A DNA stretch of 64,000 nucleotides. Source: Geobacter sp. Lineage in GTDB: Bacteria > Desulfobacterota > Desulfuromonadia > Geobacterales > Geobacteraceae. Under the pieces are notes generated by a model, which did not search any database, had not been told where the DNA came from, and was given only the letters and a program-made list of their open reading frames with translations. Of the stretch, positions 15,958-24,121 are shown piece after piece. The stretch is from assembly GCA_003490025.1 (NCBI GenBank), contig DNJC01000093.1:1-64000 (forward strand). Direction: 5' to 3'. A program made the position numbers and the translations under genes. Position 1 is the first letter of the stretch. Each line of letters begins with the position of its first letter.

Positions 15958-16833
15958 TCAGGAGGGAAGCAGCCCTTCGACCAGGTCGAGCACGGCCTCG
16001 TCCCGGTTCAGCGTGTAGATGTGCACGCCCGGGACCCCCGCGGCGAGAAGTTCCTGCGCCTGCCTTTTGGCGTATGCGACGCCAAGCCGCTGCACGGCGG
16101 CTGGGCCGCCGCTGCGGTCCGCCTCCTCCAGTTGCGCCAGGTAGGCGGGGGGGAGCGCGGCGCCGCACAGCGAGACTATGCGCCTGATCACCTTGAGGCT
16201 CACCACGGGGATGATACCGGGAATGATAGGCTTGTCAATTCCGATGGCCCGCGCACGCTTGACAAACTCGAAATAGTGGCTGTTCTCGAAAAAGAGCTGG
16301 GTAATGGCGAAATCGCCACCCGAATTCAGCTTGAGTTTCAGGTACTTCAGGTCCGTCTCCGGGTCCACCGCCTCGGGGTGCGTTTCCGGGTATCCGGCCA
16401 CGCCGATTCCCATCCGGGGATGGGTCTCCCTGATGAAGGAGGCGAGGTCGCAGGCGTGCAGGAGCGTGCGGCAGGCGGAGAACTCGGGGGGCGCATCGAC
16501 GGGGAGGTCGCCGCGCAGCGCCAGGACGTTGTTGACCCCGGCCAGCGCCAGGTTGTCCAGGAACTGCTGGAGGTCGCCGCGGTACGAGCCGATGCAGGTG
16601 AGATGCGCCATGGTCTCCATGCCGTACTCGTTTTTGAGCCGGCTCACGATCTCAAGCGTCTCCCCCTTGCTGCTTCCGCCGGCGCCGTAGGTGACCGAGG
16701 CGAAGAGGGGCTCAAGCCTCGACAGCCTTTCTGCGACCGCAAAGAAAGCCGGCCACTCGTTTTTGTCCTTGGGTGGAAAGAACTCAAGGGAGATGAACTG
16801 CCTCCCCTGGTTGATCTTGTCGATAATCCTCAT
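15958..16833 (-). CDS. metF: Methylenetetrahydrofolate reductase
   Basis: 291 residues, the usual length for bacterial MetF. Recognisable blocks are the N-terminal SLEFFPPK with the catalytic Glu, VTYGAGGSS (folate/FAD site), HLTCIG, ALRGD, GVAGYPETHPE, and the ITQLFFENSHY and PGIIPV segments. The enzyme is a TIM-barrel flavoprotein that reduces 5,10-methylene-THF to 5-methyl-THF for methionine synthesis. The ATG at 16833 has GGAGA upstream; the open frame continues 56 codons further without family similarity. Single gene, divergent from the ABC-F gene at 17064. No riboswitch was recognised upstream. Confidence 0.96.
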   Translation of the reverse strand: MRIIDKINQGRQFISLEFFPPKDKNEWPAFFAVAERLSRLEPLFASVTYGAGGSSKGETLEIVSRLKNEYGMETMAHLTCIGSYRGDLQQFLDNLALAGVNNVLALRGDLPVDAPPEFSACRTLLHACDLASFIRETHPRMGIGVAGYPETHPEAVDPETDLKYLKLKLNSGGDFAITQLFFENSHYFEFVKRARAIGIDKPIIPGIIPVVSLKVIRRIVSLCGAALPPAYLAQLEEADRSGGPAAVQRLGVAYAKRQAQELLAAGVPGVHIYTLNRDEAVLDLVEGLLPS

Positions 16834-17063
16834 GTACTCTCCGCGTAACCTGAAACGGCATCTGGCTTGGAATAAGAGCACACATTGCCATATTAAAGCC
16901 GGAAAATAAACTTTTTTGTCGCTCTCCCGCCCGAAAACAGGGCTGCGCCCCACCAGACGCAAAAAATCAATTGCCCGGATGGTGCCAGAAATGATATACA
17001 TGCAAGGTTCATGACCACGGGGACATCCTGTGGTTTTTTCATTTCGTAAAAGGGAGCAGGAAC

Positions 17064-18698
17064 ATGGTCACCGCATCAAACGTCACCCTCGCCTACGGCA
17101 AGAGGGTTCTCTTCAAGGACGTAAACATAAAATTCACGCCAGGCAACTGCTACGGCCTGATCGGCGCCAACGGCGCCGGGAAATCGACCTTCCTGAAGAT
17201 CCTGTCGGGCGAGATCGATCCGGACAAGGGGGACATCTCCGTCGGCAAGGGGAGGATCGCCGTCCTGAAGCAGGACCAGTTCGCCTACGACGAGCAGACG
17301 GTGTTCAACACGGTCATCATGGGGCACAAGAAGCTCTACGACGTGATGGCGGAGCGCGAGGCGATCTACTCCAAGCCGGAATTCTCCGAGGAGGACGGGA
17401 TCCGCTCCGCCGACCTCGAGGCGGAATTCGCCGAGATGAACGGCTACGAGGCCGAGTCGGAGGCAGCGGTGCTTCTGAACGGGCTCGGGATCACGGAGGA
17501 GATGCGCGGCAAGCTGATGAAGGAGCTGGAGGGCGGCGAGAAGGTCCGCGTGCTTCTGGCCCAGGCGCTCTTCGGCAACCCCGACGTGCTCCTTCTGGAC
17601 GAGCCGACCAACCACCTCGACCTGAAGAGCATCTCCTGGCTTGAGGAGTTCCTGTACCGCTTCACAAACACGGTCATCGTGGTTTCCCACGACCGCCACT
17701 TCCTGAACCAGGTATGCACGCACATAGCCGACATCGACTTCAGCCGCATCCAGGTCTACGTCGGCAACTACGACTTCTGGTACCAGGCGAGCAACCTGCA
17801 CCTGAAACAGCGCCAGGACGACGCCAAGAAGACGCAGGACAAGGCCGCCGAGCTGAAGGAGTTCATCCAGCGCTTCTCCTCCAACGCCTCCAAGGCAAAA
17901 CAGGCGACCTCCAGGAAGAAGCTCCTCGAGAAGCTGACCATCGAGGACATGCCGGTCTCCTCCAGGAAGTACCCCTACGTGGTGTTCAAGCCGGAGCGCG
18001 CCTGCGGCGACATCATCCTCGAGATCAAGGGGCTTTCCAAGCAGGTGGACGGCATCCAGATCTTCAAGGACCTGGACCTGGTCGTCAGGAAAGGGGACAA
18101 GATCGCCTTCGTCGGCGGGAACTCGCTCGCCAAGACCACGCTGTTCCAGATCCTCGCCGGGGAGCTGGAGCCCGACGAGGGGACCTTCCGCTGGGGGATC
18201 ACCATCACCCACGCCTACTTCCCGAAGGAGAACGGCGACTACTTCAAAAGCGACCTGAACCTGATCGAGTGGCTCGGCCAGTACTCCCCCCCCACCGAAG
18301 GCGAGAGCTTCGCCCGCGGCTTCTTGGGGCGGATGCTCTTCTCCGGCGACGAGGCCCTCAAGAAGACCAGCGTCCTTTCGGGTGGGGAGCGGGTCCGCTG
18401 CATGCTTTCCAAGATGATGCTGGCGGGCGCCAACGCGCTGATCCTGGACGAGCCGACCAACCATCTGGACCTGGAATCGATCACCGCGCTGAACAACGGC
18501 CTGATCTCCTACTCGGAGGTGGTCCTCTTCGCCTCTCACGACCACGAGTTCGTCTCCACCGTGGCGAACAGGATCATCGAGATCACGCCGAACGGCATCA
18601 TCGACCGCGACATGAACTTCGATGACTACCTGGAGGACGCCGATGTCATGGCGCTGCGCGACCAGCTCTGCAACGGGCACGCGGAGCTGAGCCTGTAG
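17064..18698 (+). CDS. ABC-F family ATPase, YbiT-like
   Basis: 544 residues with two ABC cassettes and no membrane domain. Cassette 1: Walker A GANGAGKS, a modified signature LEGGEKVR, and DEPTNHLDL. The linker (about 235-310) is a charged coiled coil. Cassette 2 has signature LSGGERVR and DEPTNHLDL, but its Walker A is GGNSLAKT, with Ala in place of the invariant Gly before Lys. ABC-F proteins act on ribosomes (translation factors or antibiotic protection), not in transport. Ribosome site AAAAGGGAG. A terminator follows the gene. The YbiT grouping is by overall pattern. Confidence 0.92.
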   Translation: MVTASNVTLAYGKRVLFKDVNIKFTPGNCYGLIGANGAGKSTFLKILSGEIDPDKGDISVGKGRIAVLKQDQFAYDEQTVFNTVIMGHKKLYDVMAEREAIYSKPEFSEEDGIRSADLEAEFAEMNGYEAESEAAVLLNGLGITEEMRGKLMKELEGGEKVRVLLAQALFGNPDVLLLDEPTNHLDLKSISWLEEFLYRFTNTVIVVSHDRHFLNQVCTHIADIDFSRIQVYVGNYDFWYQASNLHLKQRQDDAKKTQDKAAELKEFIQRFSSNASKAKQATSRKKLLEKLTIEDMPVSSRKYPYVVFKPERACGDIILEIKGLSKQVDGIQIFKDLDLVVRKGDKIAFVGGNSLAKTTLFQILAGELEPDEGTFRWGITITHAYFPKENGDYFKSDLNLIEWLGQYSPPTEGESFARGFLGRMLFSGDEALKKTSVLSGGERVRCMLSKMMLAGANALILDEPTNHLDLESITALNNGLISYSEVVLFASHDHEFVSTVANRIIEITPNGIIDRDMNFDDYLEDADVMALRDQLCNGHAELSL

Positions 18699-18731
18699 CA
18701 TCCGGCGGCAGGCGGACAAGCAACAAATAGC

Positions 18732-18768
18732 AAAGGGGGCTCCCGGCATGGGAGCCCCCTTTTTTTGT
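18732..18768 (+). terminator. Terminator after the YbiT-like gene
   Basis: Perfect hairpin AAGGGGGCTCCC-GGCAT-GGGAGCCCCCTT followed by T7. Confidence 0.93.
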
Positions 18769-18775
18769 TCTTATC

Positions 18776-18935
18776 TCCTCGCCCTCCGGGAGAGGGTGCT
18801 AGTCCATCTTCCCGCCCCCGGAGGGCGAGGGTCAGGGAGGGGGAAGATCATCTGTCATGCGCTGCCCCCCTCCCGGCCTCCCCCCTCCGGGGGGAGGAGA
18901 AGTACTTTGCTTCCCAAGCTGGAGCTCGGGAATCA
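18776..18935. repeat. Cluster of GC-rich palindromic repeats
   Basis: Several copies of a C-rich/G-rich palindrome: CCCTCCGGGAGAGGG, CCCGCCCCCGGAGGGCGAGG, GGGTCAGGGAGGGGG, and CCTCCCCCCTCCGGGGGGAGG. Similar sequences occur in intergenic gaps at about 3.1, 6.1, 7.4, 14.1, 19.7, 23.9, 26.0, 28.1, 33.5, 43.3 and 61.4 kb. At 18911-18932 a different palindrome, TTCCCAAGCTGGAGCTCGGG, resembles the RAYT-linked REP. Orientation varies. These look like REP/BIME-type elements at gene ends. Confidence 0.75.
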
Positions 18936-19556
18936 GGGGGCTGGGAGAGGGGTTATCTGCAGGAAGTTCCGCACCCCGGTGAAGACGATCTGCGCGGCGA
19001 GGGCTGCGACGAAGAGCCCGGTCAGCTTGCTGAGGATGGTGATCCCCTTCTTGCCGACGATGTGCTCGATGAACGAGGCGCAGACCAGGAGCACGCCCAC
19101 GCAAAGCACCGCCGCAGCAAGGGCCGTGAGCCCCACGAAGACCTGCCAGTTGTGCTGCACCTCGGCCCCCATGACCAGCAGGGCGCCGGTAGTGCCGGGG
19201 CCGACCGTGACCGGTATGGCAAGGGGAACGACCGAGATGGCGCCGCGTTTCTCGCTGGGAGGGGCGCTGTCGTCGCCGTGGACCATCTGTACGGCCGAGA
19301 GGAAGAGGAGGCTCCCTGCGCCGATCCGGAAGGAGTCGAGCGTGATGCCGAAAAGCGAGAAGAGCGTGTTGCCGAAGGAATAGAGGACGAAGCAGGCGAC
19401 CAGGACTGCCAGGGTCACCCTGAAGGCCGTAACGCGGCGCTCGGCAGGGGTGAGTTCCGGCGTCATCGCGAGAAAGGTGGAGAGGACGAAGAACGGAGTC
19501 AGCAGGAAGAAAAACCTGATCCACACGGTGAAGAAAAATTCCGAATAAGCTTCCAT
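18933..19556 (-). CDS. MarC family integral membrane protein
   Basis: 207 residues with six predicted membrane helices. Family features are the FFLLTPFFVLSTFLAMTP opening, the GAGSLLFLSAVQM helix, the VPLAIPVTVGPGTTGALLV reentrant-like segment and the final helix KLTGLFVAALAAQIVFTGV. MarC proteins were once linked to antibiotic resistance, but the role is now considered unknown. The first ATG is used, though its purine-rich ribosome site is about 12 bases away. Single gene; flanked on both sides by palindromic repeats. Confidence 0.92.
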   Translation of the reverse strand: MEAYSEFFFTVWIRFFFLLTPFFVLSTFLAMTPELTPAERRVTAFRVTLAVLVACFVLYSFGNTLFSLFGITLDSFRIGAGSLLFLSAVQMVHGDDSAPPSEKRGAISVVPLAIPVTVGPGTTGALLVMGAEVQHNWQVFVGLTALAAAVLCVGVLLVCASFIEHIVGKKGITILSKLTGLFVAALAAQIVFTGVRNFLQITPLPAP

Positions 19557-19591
19557 CCTGTAACTGCGTCTCCTTTGAACTTAAGAGTTCA

Positions 19592-19763
19592 CCACAGAGG
19601 AGACAGAGGAATCACGGGAAGGGCGCCCGAAGGAGGCTGCCCTGAAGAAGTACGCCCCCCGGCCGACGCCCTCACCCCTACCCTCTCCCGGAGGGCGAGG
19701 GAGGGATGGACTGAGCCGACATGAGCTTGGGGGGGCTTTGCGTTTCCTCTGTGTCCTCTGTGG
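19592..19763. repeat. Composite inverted-repeat element around a GC-rich palindrome
   Basis: The left arm CCACAGAGGAGACAGAGGA (19592-19610) is matched, in reverse complement with one change in 19, by TCCTCTGTGTCCTCTGTGG (19745-19763). Between them is a GC-rich palindrome (about 19669-19709). Two more elements with related CCAC(A/G)GA arms lie at 22217-22342 and 28059-28202. They fill gaps between genes and carry no coding capacity. Confidence 0.7.
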
Positions 19764-19774
19764 CGAGGCTTTCG

Positions 19775-20764
19775 TTATTCAGCTACCTTCAGCACGATCT
19801 TGCCGAAGTGCTTGTCTTCTTCCATCATCTTGTGTGCTTGAACCACCTGGTCGATCGGGAATACCTTTTCGATGATCGGCACGATGGTCCGGTCGGCGAA
19901 CTTGGGCATGGCGCGACGCACGAACTCCGCAGCGATCTCCCCCTTCTCGGAGACCGGACGGGAACGGAGCACGCTCCCGATGATCTGCTGACGCTTCACC
20001 ATCATGAGCGCCAGGTTCAACTCGGCCTTGATGCCGGAGATGACCCCGATGACGACGAGCCTCCCTTTGTAGCCGAGCGAGTTCATGTTGGGGGCGAGGT
20101 ACTTGGCGCCGACATGGTCGAGGATGACGTCCACACCTTTCTTGTTGGTGAACTCCTTGATGATCTCGGTGAAATCGGGGTTCTCCCTGAAGTTGATCAC
20201 CAGGTCCGCACCCAGCGCCTTCACCCGCTCCATCTTCTCGGGAGACGCGGTCACGATCAGCTTGGACTTAGGCGCCAGCGCCTTGCAGAGCTGTATGGCA
20301 GCCGTGTTGACGCCGCCACCGCCGCCGTGAAGCAGGGCGGTCTCGCCATCCTGCAGCCCGCCGATCATGAATACGTTGAGGAACGCGGTGATGTACGACT
20401 CGCAGATGCAGGCAGCCTCCTCGAAACTGACCGATTCCGGGATCGGCATCAGGTGGTTGGCATAGGCAACCGCGTACTCGGCATAACCGCCGCCGCCCAC
20501 CAGCGAGACGACCCGGTCGCCTTTTTTCCAGCCGGTCGCTCCCGGCCCCAGTTCCTCGACGACGCCGGAGACCTCGAGACCGAGGATGTCGGAGTCGCCC
20601 GGAGGAGGAGGATATTTCCCTTCCCTCTGCACCAGGTCGGGACGGTTTATGGAGGTGGCGTGGACACGGATCAGGACCTCGTTTTCCTTGGGCACAGGCC
20701 TTGCGACCTCTCCCACCTTCAACACCTCGACACCGCCGAAGCCTGCCATCAATACAGCTTTCAT
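19775..20764 (-). CDS. Zinc-free NAD(P)H:quinone oxidoreductase, PIG3-like
   Basis: 329 residues of the medium-chain dehydrogenase/reductase superfamily. The N-terminal GroES-like domain has SINRPDLVQREGKYPPPPG, which is characteristic of the PIG3/TP53I3 type, and ILGLEVSGVVEELG. The Rossmann domain has the nucleotide loop LLHGGGGGVNTAAIQL. Zinc-ligand cysteines are missing, which fits a quinone oxidoreductase rather than an alcohol dehydrogenase. The ATG at 20764 is chosen for GGAGGGAG at 7 bases; the frame extends 32 codons further upstream. Cytoplasmic, single gene. The physiological substrate is uncertain. Confidence 0.92.
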   Translation of the reverse strand: MKAVLMAGFGGVEVLKVGEVARPVPKENEVLIRVHATSINRPDLVQREGKYPPPPGDSDILGLEVSGVVEELGPGATGWKKGDRVVSLVGGGGYAEYAVAYANHLMPIPESVSFEEAACICESYITAFLNVFMIGGLQDGETALLHGGGGGVNTAAIQLCKALAPKSKLIVTASPEKMERVKALGADLVINFRENPDFTEIIKEFTNKKGVDVILDHVGAKYLAPNMNSLGYKGRLVVIGVISGIKAELNLALMMVKRQQIIGSVLRSRPVSEKGEIAAEFVRRAMPKFADRTIVPIIEKVFPIDQVVQAHKMMEEDKHFGKIVLKVAE

Positions 20765-20895
20765 CTCGTCTCCCTCCTTCATATTTGATAAATTCATGTC
20801 ACTCAGGCGCAGACAGCGATACCGTATACAGGCGCACACTATCTCAGAAATGGGCTGCACTTATCAAATGGATTTTTACCAAGGCAGGAAAAAAG

Positions 20896-21267
20896 TCAGC
20901 GGAATTTGATCGCGGTCCCTTTTGCCTTCATCTCGCTGGTGGGGAAGAAGATATATGTGTCCATCTCGACCGTCACTTCCGGAAGGATCACGGCATCGGC
21001 CCCGATCTTCGCCGCCTCGGCACGCAGGGCATCATTGGCCCAGTTATAGTCGGCTGGGCTCAGATCCGAGCGGGAGCCGTAGCGGGTCCGGTGTACCTCG
21101 ATGGTGCCGACTTTCTGGTACGGCCGCAGCAACTCGTCCTGCCTCAGTATCGGAGGAGCGTCGGCCTTTACGGCGGGCGTCGTGGCGCAACCGCAGTTGA
21201 CCAGTATGGCACAGAGCAGAAAAAGCACTGGCAATAACGGCTTCCATCTCTTGCAGATCCTGTCCAT
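20896..21267 (-). CDS. Putative lipoprotein, unknown function
   Basis: 123 residues. A basic N-terminus and hydrophobic stretch (about 11-24) lead to a Cys-rich lipobox-like region LVNCGC, after which the mature chain begins ATTPAVKAD. The mature part has an IGADAVILPEVTVEM segment typical of small periplasmic lipoproteins that follow a YajQ/DUF4156-like pattern: two beta strands, a helix with the repeating ANDALRAEAAKIGADAVI. The start at 21267 has GGGAG at 6 bases. The lipobox is not textbook (Asn at -1 of the first Cys), so lipidation is probable but not certain. Confidence 0.72.
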   Translation of the reverse strand: MDRICKRWKPLLPVLFLLCAILVNCGCATTPAVKADAPPILRQDELLRPYQKVGTIEVHRTRYGSRSDLSPADYNWANDALRAEAAKIGADAVILPEVTVEMDTYIFFPTSEMKAKGTAIKFR

Positions 21268-21408
21268 TCTCACTCCCGTCCGGGCCAAACGCCCGCAGTC
21301 CGTTGGTCGGAACACAGTTTAACTGCCATTTTCTCACTTTACAACACTCTTTTGGCCGTGATAGTATTTCGCGTTTCAATCACAAAAAGATCGGAAAGGA
21401 AGCAGATC

Positions 21409-22152
21409 ATGTCAGGCCACAATAAATGGAGTACCATCAAGCACAAGAAGGGCGCCGCCGATGCCAAGCGTGGCAAGGTGTTCACCAAGATCATCAAGGA
21501 AATAACCGTTGCAGCGAAACTCGGTGGCGGCGACCCGGACGGCAACCCGCGCCTGAGGACTGCTATAGATAAGGCAAAAGCCGAGAACATGCCTAAGGAC
21601 AACGTCGAGCGCGCCATCAAGAAGGGCGTGGGCGGCCTGGAAGGGACCACCTACGAGGAGACCACCTACGAAGGGTACGGCCCCGGCGGCACCGCCGTTC
21701 TGGTCGAGGTCATGACCGACAACCGTAACCGCACCGTCTCCGATGTCAGGAGCACCTTCACCAAGTGCAACGGCAACATGGGCGAGTCCGGCTGCGTCTC
21801 CTGGCTCTTCGACAAGAAGGGTCTGCTGGTTTTCCCGAAGACCATCGATTTCGATAAACTGTTCGAGGCGTCCATCGAGGCGGGAGCCGACGACGTGGTC
21901 GACGAAGAAGAGCAGTACGAGGTGCTGACCGACCCCACCGCCTTCCACCAGGTGAAGACAGCGCTCGAGGCGGCAGGGTTCAAGTCCGAGTCCGCCGAGA
22001 TCACCATGATCCCGCAGACCATGGTGAAACTGGAAGGGAAGAATGCAGAGAACATGCTGAAGCTGATGGACCGTCTGGAGGACAACGACGACGTTCAGAA
22101 CGTGTACGCCAACTTCGACATCTCCATGGAAGAGATGGAAAAGATGATGTAG
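21409..22152 (+). CDS. yebC: YebC/PmpR family protein
   Basis: 247 residues, full length. It opens SGHNKWSTIKHKKGAADAKR, includes NMPKDNVERAIKKG, YEGYGPGG and a C-terminal LMDRLEDNDDVQNVYANFD, all hallmarks of the family. YebC proteins act as transcriptional regulators in some bacteria, and some members help ribosomes over proline stretches. The ATG at 21409 is preceded by GGAAAGGA; the frame extends 19 codons upstream without similarity. It heads the yebC-ruvC-ruvA-ruvB block, as in many bacteria, but has its own terminator. Confidence 0.96.
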   Translation: MSGHNKWSTIKHKKGAADAKRGKVFTKIIKEITVAAKLGGGDPDGNPRLRTAIDKAKAENMPKDNVERAIKKGVGGLEGTTYEETTYEGYGPGGTAVLVEVMTDNRNRTVSDVRSTFTKCNGNMGESGCVSWLFDKKGLLVFPKTIDFDKLFEASIEAGADDVVDEEEQYEVLTDPTAFHQVKTALEAAGFKSESAEITMIPQTMVKLEGKNAENMLKLMDRLEDNDDVQNVYANFDISMEEMEKMM

Positions 22153-22177
22153 CAAAGGCATGGTCTTTCGTGGTACT

Positions 22178-22210
22178 AAAAGCGCGGGGAATCCTCCCCG
22201 CGCTTTTTTT
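22178..22210 (+). terminator. Terminator after yebC
   Basis: Perfect hairpin AAAAGCGCGGGGA-ATCC-TCCCCGCGCTTTT with a T7 run, 26 bases past the yebC stop. It separates yebC from ruvC, which then needs its own promoter. Confidence 0.93.
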
Positions 22211-22216
22211 AAACCC

Positions 22217-22342
22217 AAAACCATTGGCCACGGAGAAAATCTGAGGACTTCTGAGAGAATCGAAAGCAGACTTAAAACCCTTTCTGGCCGTTTTTTGCCT
22301 TTCCTCAGATTTTCTCCGATTTTCTCCGTGGCCAATGGTTTT
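22217..22342. repeat. Composite inverted-repeat element upstream of ruvC
   Basis: The arm AAAACCATTGGCCACGGAG (22217-22235, similarity continuing to 22247) is repeated in exact reverse complement as CTCCGTGGCCAATGGTTTT (22324-22342). The right arm also contains a duplicated ATTTTCTCCG. It occupies nearly all of the gap between the yebC terminator and the ruvC start at 22353. Arms resemble those at 28059-28202. Confidence 0.8.
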
Positions 22343-22352
22343 CAGGATTTTT

Positions 22353-22841
22353 ATGATCATCCTCGGCATAGACCCCGGGTCGCGCAAGACCGGCTACGGC
22401 ATCATATCGAAGCAGGGCAACCGTCTGATCCATGTGGACAACGGCGCCATCTTCACGCAGAGCGCCAAGGACTTCCCGCAGCGGCTGGAGCAGATCTTCA
22501 CCGGGCTTTCGGCGATCATAGCGCAGTACCGTCCGGACGCCGTCGCAGTTGAGGACGTCTTTCTCGCCAAGAACGCGCAGAGCGCGCTGAAACTCGGACA
22601 GGCGCGCGGTGCCGCCATCGTCGCCGCGGTGAACGTCGGGCTGCCGGTCCACGAATATACCGCCATGCAGGTGAAGCAGGCGGTGGTCGGGACCGGGAGG
22701 GCCGAAAAGGCGCAGGTGCAGCAGATGATCAAGGCGCTTTTGAACCTTCCCGAGGTGGCGCAGGAAGACGCATCCGACGCCCTGGCGGTCGCCATCTGCC
22801 ACGCCCACTCCGCCGGCATGAACAGCCTATTGAAGAGGTAG
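22353..22841 (+). CDS. ruvC: Holliday junction resolvase RuvC
   Basis: 162 residues. Acidic catalytic residues are visible: D7 in LGIDPGSRKTGYG, Glu in AVEDVFLAKN, and two Asp in EDASDALAVAICH. RuvC dimers cut Holliday junctions symmetrically after RuvAB branch migration. The ATG at 22353 follows AGGA by 6-7 bases and starts exactly where the family does. The stop codon (22839-22841) lies inside the left arm of a 28-base palindrome. ruvA follows by 55 bases. A repeat element directly upstream leaves little room for a conventional promoter. Confidence 0.97.
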   Translation: MIILGIDPGSRKTGYGIISKQGNRLIHVDNGAIFTQSAKDFPQRLEQIFTGLSAIIAQYRPDAVAVEDVFLAKNAQSALKLGQARGAAIVAAVNVGLPVHEYTAMQVKQAVVGTGRAEKAQVQQMIKALLNLPEVAQEDASDALAVAICHAHSAGMNSLLKR

Positions 22842-22865
22842 GGGCGAATAATCATTCGCCCCTAC
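22838..22865. repeat. 28-base palindrome, copy 1 (contains the ruvC stop)
   Basis: GTAGGGGCGAAT, AATC loop, ATTCGCCCCTAC: a perfect 12-base inverted repeat. The same 28 bases occur at 33528-33555. The TAG of ruvC is part of the left arm. Confidence 0.9.
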
Positions 22866-22896
22866 GCCGCGATGCAGAACAGATACAGGAGCCGAC

Positions 22897-23496
22897 ATGA
22901 TCGCCCTTCTCACCGGCAAGATCGCCTACAAGTCGCCCGACTACATAATCCTTGACGTCAACGGCGTCGGCTACCAGGTCCACATCCCCTTCTCGACCTA
23001 CTACGCCCTCCCCGCCGAGGGAGGCGCCGTCTCCCTGCAGATCCACACCTCGGTGAAAGAGGATGCGATCAACCTGTACGGTTTCCGCACCCAGCTGGAA
23101 AAGGAAATGTTCCAGCTCCTGATCGGCGTTTCCGGTGTCGGGCCGAAACTGGCCACCGGCATCCTCTCCAACAGCGAGCCCGTCGAGCTGGCGAACTCGC
23201 TGGTGGACGGCAACCTCGCCAGGCTCTCCGCCATCCCCGGGATAGGGAAGAAGACCGCGGAACGCCTTGTGCTGGAACTCAAGGAAAAGGTGAAAAAAAT
23301 GGGGATGGCCCAGGCGCAGCCCGGCGCCGCGTCCGTCCCGGCGAAGCAGGAGATCCGCGACGACGTCATCTCCGCACTGATAAACCTTGGCTACAAGGAA
23401 TCGGCGGTGCAGAAGGCGCTGGCCGAGTTGAAAGTGACTGAGGACGCCACGGTTGAGTCGCTGCTCAAGCAGGCGTTGAAGGTGCTGATGAAATAA
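22897..23496 (+). CDS. ruvA: Holliday junction branch-migration protein RuvA
   Basis: 199 residues. The OB-fold domain I starts MIALLTGKIAYKSPDYIILDVNG (quoted as MIALLTGKIAYKSPDY and IILDVNG); domain II has two helix-hairpin-helix motifs, GVSGVGPKLATGIL and IPGIGKKTAERLVLEL; domain III (about 150-199) is the flexible module that binds RuvB, ending EDATVESLLKQALKVLM. RuvA tetramers hold the four-way junction and load RuvB. It follows ruvC on the same strand. ruvB is not directly next but 625 bases on, after an antitoxin gene and repeats. Confidence 0.97.
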   Translation: MIALLTGKIAYKSPDYIILDVNGVGYQVHIPFSTYYALPAEGGAVSLQIHTSVKEDAINLYGFRTQLEKEMFQLLIGVSGVGPKLATGILSNSEPVELANSLVDGNLARLSAIPGIGKKTAERLVLELKEKVKKMGMAQAQPGAASVPAKQEIRDDVISALINLGYKESAVQKALAELKVTEDATVESLLKQALKVLMK

Positions 23497-23586
23497 CAGA
23501 AAGACGGGACAATTTCTTACACAACTGCAACCTGTAATCCTGCCTGTGAAGCAGCAGCACACTGTTTGGCGTCTGCCGGTCCTGTA

Positions 23587-23814
23587 TCAGGGGTGACTTT
23601 CCCGCTCTTCAAGAACAATCTGACTCAGGGCAACTCCATCAACGACCAGGGGTTGGACGCTACGGCGTTTCCAGGAGGGCAGGTCCTCACCGATGGGAAC
23701 TATATCCGCTATTGCTTTTCCGTTACGCGTAATGCGGACCGATTCGCCCGACTCCACGATATCGAAATACTGCTTTGCATGGCTGCGCAATTCTGAAAAG
23801 GTCGCTTGTTTCAT
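23587..23814 (-). CDS. Orphan Phd/YefM-type antitoxin
   Basis: 75 residues, typical length for a Phd/YefM antitoxin. The N-terminal half shows the DNA-binding fold, MKQATFSELRSHAKQYFDIV, then ESVRITRNGKAIADIVPI. The C-terminal region, which normally neutralises the toxin, reads SQIVLEERESHP. The toxin gene expected directly downstream on the minus strand is missing: only 90 bases remain before ruvA. One frame there has a short DTGPADAKQCAAASQAGL segment followed by a stop, which might be a scrap of a PIN-type toxin. It lies in opposite orientation inside the ruv block, so it is probably an acquired module that decayed. Confidence 0.8.
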   Translation of the reverse strand: MKQATFSELRSHAKQYFDIVESGESVRITRNGKAIADIVPIGEDLPSWKRRSVQPLVVDGVALSQIVLEERESHP

Positions 23815-23874
23815 GATGGCCCCTCCTTGTGCAAGTACCTCCAGACGTACAATATTATCTTTTAAAAGTCCAGT

Positions 23875-23998
23875 CCCCTCTCCCGCCGGGAGAGGGTTAG
23901 GGTGAGGGCGATGCCTTCAGCACTCAGCAGCCAGTAGCAAGAACTCCGAGAGGACGGACGCCCTCACCCCGCCCCTCTCCCAAAGGGCGAGGGAGGTA
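23875..23998. repeat. Pair of GC-rich palindromic repeats in opposite orientation
   Basis: CCCCTCTCCCGCCGGGAGAG with GGGTTAGGGTGAGGGCG, then, inverted, CGCCCTCACCCCGCCCCTCT and CCCAAAGGGCGAGGGAGG. This is the head-to-head arrangement typical of BIMEs. It lies between the antitoxin promoter region and ruvB. Confidence 0.7.
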
Positions 23999-24121
23999 CT
24001 CTTCAGAGGTAGTGCTCCAGACCTTGTTCAACTGCCCACGAATAGGACGTCTTGACCTTTACCTCCAACTGTTATAGTTTGACCCCTTGCATCCTAATGG
24101 CTTTACCCCGCATGGAGAGGT

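Noticed and set aside
18776..18935. Rho-independent terminators in GC-rich palindromes
   Set aside because: Most have no T-run and occur in pairs of opposite orientation, and a true terminator already lies at 18732-18768.
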